A stretch of 64,000 bases of DNA from an uncultured Paracoccaceae bacterium. GTDB lineage: Bacteria; Pseudomonadota; Alphaproteobacteria; Rhodobacterales; Rhodobacteraceae. The notes beneath the pieces are model-generated. The model was not told where the DNA came from and made no database searches. It saw only the letters and a program-made list of their open reading frames with translations. The translations under genes were made by a program, and so were the position numbers. Shown here one piece after another: positions 60,728-64,000 of the stretch. The stretch covers positions 158,012 to 222,011 of the forward strand of contig CAJJAK010000002.1 of NCBI GenBank assembly GCA_905182165.1, written 5' to 3'. Each line of letters starts with the position of its first letter. The stretch's first letter is position 1.

Positions 60728-60979
60728 ATGGACTTACACTTCAATGAAAATATAACTGGTTGGTTAGAATTTATAGGACCAACTAAAGAAGATTTCTTAC
60801 AAATCGGAAAGTTCGTTTGGGAAAAAGACCGAACATTTAATGAGACTGATTATTACACACTCAGTACAAATCTTAAGGATAAAAATGTTGGAACGATTTG
60901 TCTCAATGATAACATTCACTTCAACTTTTTATTCCCAGTAAAAAAACCAATCAATCCAGTAGGAACACAAACAATATGA
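60728..60979 (+). CDS. hypothetical protein (83 residues)
   Basis: A small acidic protein (MDLHFNENITGWLEFIGPTK onward) I do not recognise. The ribosome site AAGGAAA lies just upstream of the ATG. Its stop overlaps the ATG of the next small gene (ATGA at 60976-60979), so translation is coupled. The compact, overlapping, AT-rich style looks phage- or island-derived. The 175-base gap before it (60553-60727) shows no feature I can name. Confidence 0.5.
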   Translation: MDLHFNENITGWLEFIGPTKEDFLQIGKFVWEKDRTFNETDYYTLSTNLKDKNVGTICLNDNIHFNFLFPVKKPINPVGTQTI

Positions 60980-61134
60980 ACAAGAATGACAAAATAAATT
61001 TCTGGGTAACAGACATTGAATATGATCTCTCAGATTGGGAAGAATATGTTCCAAAACCCGATGAGATGACAGAAGAAACACTGTTAGAATCTCTACCTGC
61101 TGACCTTCGCCTGCGAAACCCCACCCTTGTTTGA
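60976..61134 (+). CDS. hypothetical short protein (52 residues), perhaps truncated
   Basis: Begins at the ATGA overlap with the previous gene: MNKNDKINFWVTDIEYDLSD, then WEEYVPKPDEMTEETLLESL. After about 61090 the base composition changes to a G+C-richer segment, where the frame closes quickly. The natural C-terminus may therefore have been replaced by an inserted sequence. Function unknown. Confidence 0.45.
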   Translation: MNKNDKINFWVTDIEYDLSDWEEYVPKPDEMTEETLLESLPADLRLRNPTLV

Positions 61135-61386
61135 GTTTACAGTCTGGGTCATAATTTTCGACCGCAGTTCGTGGATTTGCTTCACGACGATAGGGGCTAA
61201 CGCCTTCTCATCCTCGTTAGTCACATCGGGTTCAGTTGAGGGGAAGACCCGTTCCAAAGCGCTGTAAGCGCCGACAGGCAGCATTCAGGGGTACAAGCGA
61301 GAGTATGAGCGTTTGCTGGTAGGTCATCGCTTCACGGGCGCTCACAGAGAATTTTGAACGATTTTTACGCTAACCCATTGATAATT
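61135..61386. other. gene-poor segment of foreign composition
   Basis: A G+C-richer stretch than its AT-rich neighbours. A short minus-strand open frame (61093-61284, 63 codons, MLPVGAYSALERVFPSTEPD) exists but overlaps the coupled short gene and matches nothing I know. I see no promoter, terminator or RNA signature. It looks like a fragment of another replicon left by recombination. Confidence 0.35.
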
Positions 61387-61491
61387 AGAGACCTCTGCAT
61401 AACCCTCATTCTGGCAAAAATCTGGGAATTCACCATTGATTTCATTGTGCGCGGATGAAATCCGCCAATATGGAGTTATGCAGAGGTCTCT
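61387..61491. mobile_element. MITE-like element with 17-bp terminal inverted repeats
   Basis: AGAGACCTCTGCATAAC at 61387-61403 is perfectly inverted as GTTATGCAGAGGTCTCT at 61475-61491. The 105-base element has no coding capacity and contains an inner hairpin (GCGGAT-GAA-ATCCGC). The ends resemble those of some IS5-group insertion sequences (GAGACCTxTGCA), so it may be mobilised by such a transposase in trans. A clear target duplication is not visible. Confidence 0.65.
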
Positions 61492-61563
61492 TGAAGTTGG
61501 ATTTTGAGGAATATTTTTACCCAGAATGATCTAGTGACGTCTTCCCTACGTAACAGTTTGGAG

Positions 61564-61590
61564 TTTTGACAGGGGCTATCCCTATCAAAA
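61564..61590. promoter_or_regulatory. dyad upstream of the PAS gene
   Basis: TTTTGA-C-AGGG-GCTAT-CCCT-A-TCAAAA forms a 27-base inverted repeat about 35 bases before the PAS gene start. It could be an operator or a small terminator for upstream transcription. The rest of 61492-61624 shows only a ribosome site (GAGG) ahead of the ATG. Confidence 0.35.
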
Positions 61591-61624
61591 TATTCAAAAT
61601 AGAAACTAACCACACGAGGTAAAT

Positions 61625-62023
61625 ATGAATAATGCAATTGATCATTTGATTAAATCAAATGGAGATGGTTTAGCTGTATTAAAAACCCTAGCGGAAAACA
61701 GTTTTGACTCTATCTTAATTACGGATGCCACAGAAAATGGCAATATTGTCTACGCAAACCCAGCATTCGAAACCCTTACGGGTTTTGACCGTACGGAAGT
61801 TATAGGGAAGAACCCAAGAATTCTGCAAGGAAACGGGACTGATGAGAAAGTGATTGCCCGTCTTTCTAGTGCCTTGAAATCTGGCGGAGAATTTGAGGGT
61901 AAAGCAATAAATTACAAGAAAGATGGCACACCATTCATCATGTACTGGCGGGTTTTACCGGTCAAAATTAATGACAAAATACACTATTGGATTGCAATTC
62001 AGCGAGAAGGTTCGCACATATAG
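61625..62023 (+). CDS. single PAS-domain protein, LOV-like without the photoactive Cys
   Basis: A 132-residue protein that is one PAS domain with short ends: FDSILITDATENGNIVYANP, AFETLTGFDRTEVIGKNPRI, LQGNGTD, then AINYKKDGTPFIMYWRVLPV. The layout follows flavin-binding LOV domains, whose signature is GxNCRFLQ. Here it is GKNPRILQ, so the adduct-forming Cys is Pro. It may still bind flavin or act as a dark or redox sensor; no output domain is attached. It probably works by protein contact. Confidence 0.8.
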   Translation: MNNAIDHLIKSNGDGLAVLKTLAENSFDSILITDATENGNIVYANPAFETLTGFDRTEVIGKNPRILQGNGTDEKVIARLSSALKSGGEFEGKAINYKKDGTPFIMYWRVLPVKINDKIHYWIAIQREGSHI

Positions 62024-62095
62024 CGGCAATACCTTGAAGAGTTGGTTCCTTCGATTAGCCAAACATCAGGGTGTCCCAGATAACCTGTGAAACAG

Positions 62096-62118
62096 CCCTG
62101 CTGCCTCAGGCAGCAGGG
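62096..62118. repeat. strong GC-rich hairpin
   Basis: CCCTGCTGCC-TCA-GGCAGCAGGG is a perfect inverted repeat, extended by outer TGTGA/TCACA. It lies about 75 bases after the PAS gene stop. It could end PAS transcription, though no T-run follows. Confidence 0.5.
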
Positions 62119-62148
62119 TCACATTTGAACTAGTGACTTCAAAATTGA

Positions 62149-62343
62149 AAAGAAGTTAAAATTGACAAAGAAAATAGTACAATTGTAGATGGTGAGTCAG
62201 ATGATGAATTTGAAGATGAAGAAGATTTTAAAGAAAGTGTAAATAATCGGATTTTTACAATTCTAGAATCAGAATTTGGTTGGTGTCTTAACAACATTTC
62301 ATATGAGTTAGAAACTGAACAGTACGGGACAATTAGTTGTTAG
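62149..62343 (+). pseudogene. start-less acidic open frame
   Basis: Sixty-four open codons without any ATG, GTG or TTG, ending ELETEQYGTISC. A very acidic run (DGESDDEFEDEEDFKESV) suggests a true coding relic. It is probably the 3' part of a small gene whose start was lost to recombination near the hairpin. Function unknown. Confidence 0.3.
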
Positions 62344-62372
62344 GAGGGTTATAGGATGGAAACTATAGTCTA

Positions 62373-62558
62373 ATGGGTAAATCACAAAACTATAGACGAA
62401 ATGTTGAAGATGGATTTGAATGGAATTTTAAGAAGGTTAAAGGAAAAAATGTTCTAGATGAAAACAAACGATATACATTAATTAACGGAAGTAAAAATAT
62501 TGTCAGTGAGTTCAGAAGTGTTAAGACTAAAAAAAAGAGTTTGGAAACAAAACATTAA
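62373..62558 (+). CDS. hypothetical basic protein (61 residues)
   Basis: A lysine-rich small protein (MGKSQNYRRNVEDGFEWNFK onward) with no family I can name. It ends at the edge of the right copy of the glmS-end inverted repeat. A GGAGGG element lies about 30 bases upstream. Low confidence that it is expressed. Confidence 0.35.
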   Translation: MGKSQNYRRNVEDGFEWNFKKVKGKNVLDENKRYTLINGSKNIVSEFRSVKTKKKSLETKH

Positions 62559-62593
62559 TAGGTCATTTTTACATCATTCCGTTACAGTGGAAT
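62557..62593 (-). repeat. right (inverted) copy of glmS-end repeat with ATTCC/GGAAT dyad
   Basis: Positions 62557-62587 are the reverse complement of 60229-60262 except for a missing TT. The inner part (ATTCCGTTACAGTGGAAT, 62576-62593) recurs at 63463-63480 as ATTCCGTCACAGTGGAAT, ahead of the third copy of the small gene family. The core thus occurs three times: once in glmS, once inverted and once more downstream. Confidence 0.65.
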
Positions 62594-62671
62594 AATTTCT
62601 ATTTAATATTACAATACTCTCTTTCAGGTTTAATGTAGTAGTTACTTCTAATAAATTGGGTATGATTTAGG

Positions 62672-62860
62672 TTGAGTAAATCTCGAACACAACGATTAGA
62701 ACTCATGTTGTTACTCCAAGAAAAATATCAAATGAATAGTGTTGAAATCAGTGATTTTCTAAATTCGAATAATATCAAAACTCCTCGTAACAAGATTTAT
62801 AATCATAAGATTGTTTGGAGTAGTATTAAGAAATATAAAAGAAGATTAGAATCGATTTAA
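62672..62860 (+). CDS. small DFLNSNNI-family protein, copy 2 (N-terminus decayed)
   Basis: Sixty-two residues from a TTG: RTQRLELMLLLQEKYQMNSV, then EISDFLNSNNIKTPRNKIYN and HKIVWSSIKKYKRRLESI. It is closely related to copy 3 and less so to copy 1. Upstream, a decayed match to the copy 1 N-terminus (TSNKLGMI for TSQKLGI) ends in stops, so the original start seems lost. Confidence 0.5.
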   Translation: MSKSRTQRLELMLLLQEKYQMNSVEISDFLNSNNIKTPRNKIYNHKIVWSSIKKYKRRLESI

Positions 62861-62989
62861 CAACGATAAGATTATAGATGTGAAGAGAACGTATTTTAGT
62901 TGAAAAACTATAATTCTCATTTTAGATATGAAATCAATTGATAACTCTAACCAAAGTACCAATAGATATTTAAACTTTACGGGATTATT

Positions 62990-63421
62990 ATGTCAAAAGT
63001 AACGAATAGATTATTTGAATTATCTGACAAAAAAGAAGTAATAATGTTATGGGATTTATGTGGTCTTACCAGACCTTGGAACGATCCTTCAAAAGATATT
63101 GAGAGAAAATTATCCCTCGAAGACGGTTGTTTTTGGGTATTAGAGACAAGTAATAAAATAGTCGGGACTGTCATGTTCGGTTACGATGGTCACCGAGGTA
63201 ATGTTTATTACTTTTGTATTCATCCTCATTTTCAAGGAAAAAAGATTGGTTCGACAATAATGAAGAAAGTTGAAAAAAAATTAATGGACATGAACTGTCC
63301 AAAATTAAATATTATGGTTAGAACTACAAATGTAAAAGTGACAGGTTTTTATGAATCAATAGGTTACTTAAAAGAGGATACAGTATTATTAGGAAAAAGG
63401 TTAATTTCTGACGAAAAGTAA
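62990..63421 (+). CDS. GNAT acetyltransferase, YpeA-like
   Basis: A 143-residue GNAT protein. The N-terminus LWDLCGLTRPWNDPSKDIER is typical of the YpeA group. The acetyl-CoA loop is IHPHFQGKKIGSTIMKKVEK near residue 90, and NVKVTGFYESIGYLKED closes the fold. The acceptor substrate is unknown. It is AT-rich like its neighbours and lies between copies 2 and 3 of the small DFLNSNNI family, as if carried as cargo. Confidence 0.85.
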   Translation: MSKVTNRLFELSDKKEVIMLWDLCGLTRPWNDPSKDIERKLSLEDGCFWVLETSNKIVGTVMFGYDGHRGNVYYFCIHPHFQGKKIGSTIMKKVEKKLMDMNCPKLNIMVRTTNVKVTGFYESIGYLKEDTVLLGKRLISDEK

Positions 63422-63462
63422 AAAAATTACGGTAACGATGTTCGTTATATTATATAGAAAAC

Positions 63463-63480
63463 ATTCCGTCACAGTGGAAT
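63463..63480. repeat. third copy of the glmS-end core dyad
   Basis: ATTCCGTCACAGTGGAAT differs by one base from 62576-62593. It lies about 10 bases ahead of the third small-family gene, in the same relative place as for copy 2. Confidence 0.6.
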
Positions 63481-63490
63481 AGTTTTAGAA

Positions 63491-63766
63491 TGAGTATACT
63501 CCTTTGAGGTCAACTGTAGGTCTCAAAAGCTAGGTATATTTGGGTTAAGTGAGGATCGAACACAACGATTAGAACTCATGTTATTACTCCAAGAAAAGTA
63601 CAAAATGAACAGTGTTCAAATCAGTGATTTCCTCAACTCGAATAACATCAAAACTCCTCGCAATAAGATTTACAATCATAAGATTGTTTGGGGGAGTATT
63701 AAGACTATTGTAATTTGCTTGATACGTTTGCAATCTAAAGCAATACTGAGACTACTTATTCATTAG
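63491..63766 (+). CDS. small DFLNSNNI-family protein, copy 3 (frame broken)
   Basis: The N-terminus from an ATG at 63491 needs one base removed to read YSFEVNCRSQKLGIFGLSED, which parallels copy 1 (YSFEVKCTSQKLGI). The rest, RTQRLELMLLLQEKYKMNSV, QISDFLNSNNIKTPRNKIYN and HKIVWGSIK, is intact, but the C-terminal basic helix is replaced after WGSIK. Conservation of the N-terminal part in copies 1 and 3 shows the family protein is about 95 residues long. Confidence 0.5.
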
Positions 63767-63782
63767 GAGAAAAATTTTTATT

Positions 63783-64000
63783 ATGGCTTTATCAACAAGA
63801 CCTTTGCATTCGAAGTTTGGTAAAATTATTGAAAGCGTTAACTTAGAGAAGGTTAACGAATCTAACCTCTACCCAGAAATAAGAGAATTATTTGAAAAAC
63901 ATTCCGCTCTTCTGTTCACTAATCAGGGATTATCAGAAGAGACTCACATAAAATTTGCCCAACTGTTTGGTCCTCTCGAAAATCCATTATACTAGCAAAA
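63783..64000 (+). CDS. TauD/TfdA-family dioxygenase (partial, runs off the window)
   Basis: The first 70 residues of an Fe(II)/2-oxoglutarate dioxygenase: SKFGKIIESVNLEKVNESNL, then FEKHSALLFTNQGLSEETHI and KFAQLFGPLENPL. The frame meets a TAG six to nine bases before the window end; given the indel pattern elsewhere, this may be an error (LENPLLAK in the alternative frame). The HxD iron motif lies beyond the window. The substrate is unknown. Confidence 0.7.

Noticed and set aside
61093..61284. Minus-strand frame of 63 codons as a gene
   Set aside because: It overlaps a coupled short gene, has no ribosome site I can defend and matches no known family.
60245..64000. Tn7 transposon downstream of glmS
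   Set aside because: No tnsA-E genes or repeated TnsB-type end sites are visible; only the insertion position resembles Tn7.

Overview
The window is a chromosomal stretch of an AT-rich marine-type alphaproteobacterium, most likely Rhodobacterales. The reasons are the order ruvC-ruvA-ruvB-ybgC-tolQRAB-pal-cpoB-tilS-ftsH, DUF1489 and DUF3726 proteins, a vitamin B12-dependent ribonucleotide reductase, a non-pyrrolysine MttB homologue and an mcc/ivd leucine-degradation operon. The species assignment is inference from gene content. No tRNA or rRNA gene, CRISPR array or integrase was found.

Layout. 0-7.3 kb: a minus-strand M19 peptidase operon diverges from a three-subunit molybdenum hydroxylase operon ending in a MoaD-like gene. 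7.3-19.64 kb: an island richer in G+C whose modules lie between direct repeats carrying a tRNA-3'-end-like core. The modules hold a demethylase-type flavoenzyme plus Ldh2 dehydrogenase; MttB, TetR, cupin and an FAD oxidase; an arsenic cassette (arsC remnant, ArsJ-type GAPDH, arsJ); and an EamA exporter. 19.66-22.95 kb: leuCDB. 23.2-28.4 kb: a deacetylase-fold hydrolase, 3-oxoacid CoA-transferase, folD and fhs. 28.6-40.6 kb: ftsH, tilS, the Tol-Pal system, ruvABC and prmA. 40.6-48.6 kb: msrA, two transporters, rpsD, a CueR/DUF4396 pair, nrdJ and DUF1489. 48.6-54.9 kb: a leucine catabolic operon (TetR, ivd, mccB, mccA, HMG-CoA lyase). 54.9-60.2 kb: an aminotransferase, gph, glmU and glmS. 60.2-64 kb: a patchwork of small accessory genes beginning exactly at the glmS 3' end.

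The most interesting structure is the island. Four copies (A-D) of a roughly 17-bp core resembling the reverse complement of a leucine tRNA 3' end bound three modules. Copies B and C carry paired 12-bp-spaced GGTCC arms on both sides, like an attP site. Copy A keeps only the right arms and copy D only a left arm. That is the pattern expected from tandem site-specific integration of cassettes that carry metabolic cargo but no recombinase. A second accretion site lies downstream of glmS. There the glmS end recurs in inverted orientation 2.3 kb away, and a small unrecognised protein family with a DFLNSNNI core motif occurs three times.

Quality warning: many conserved genes, including essential ones (rpsD, ftsH, glmS, ruvA, prmA, leuD), are split by single-base indels, mostly in homopolymers. 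This points to indel errors in the sequence rather than real gene decay. I therefore give each such gene as one reconstructed span and say where the reading frame breaks.
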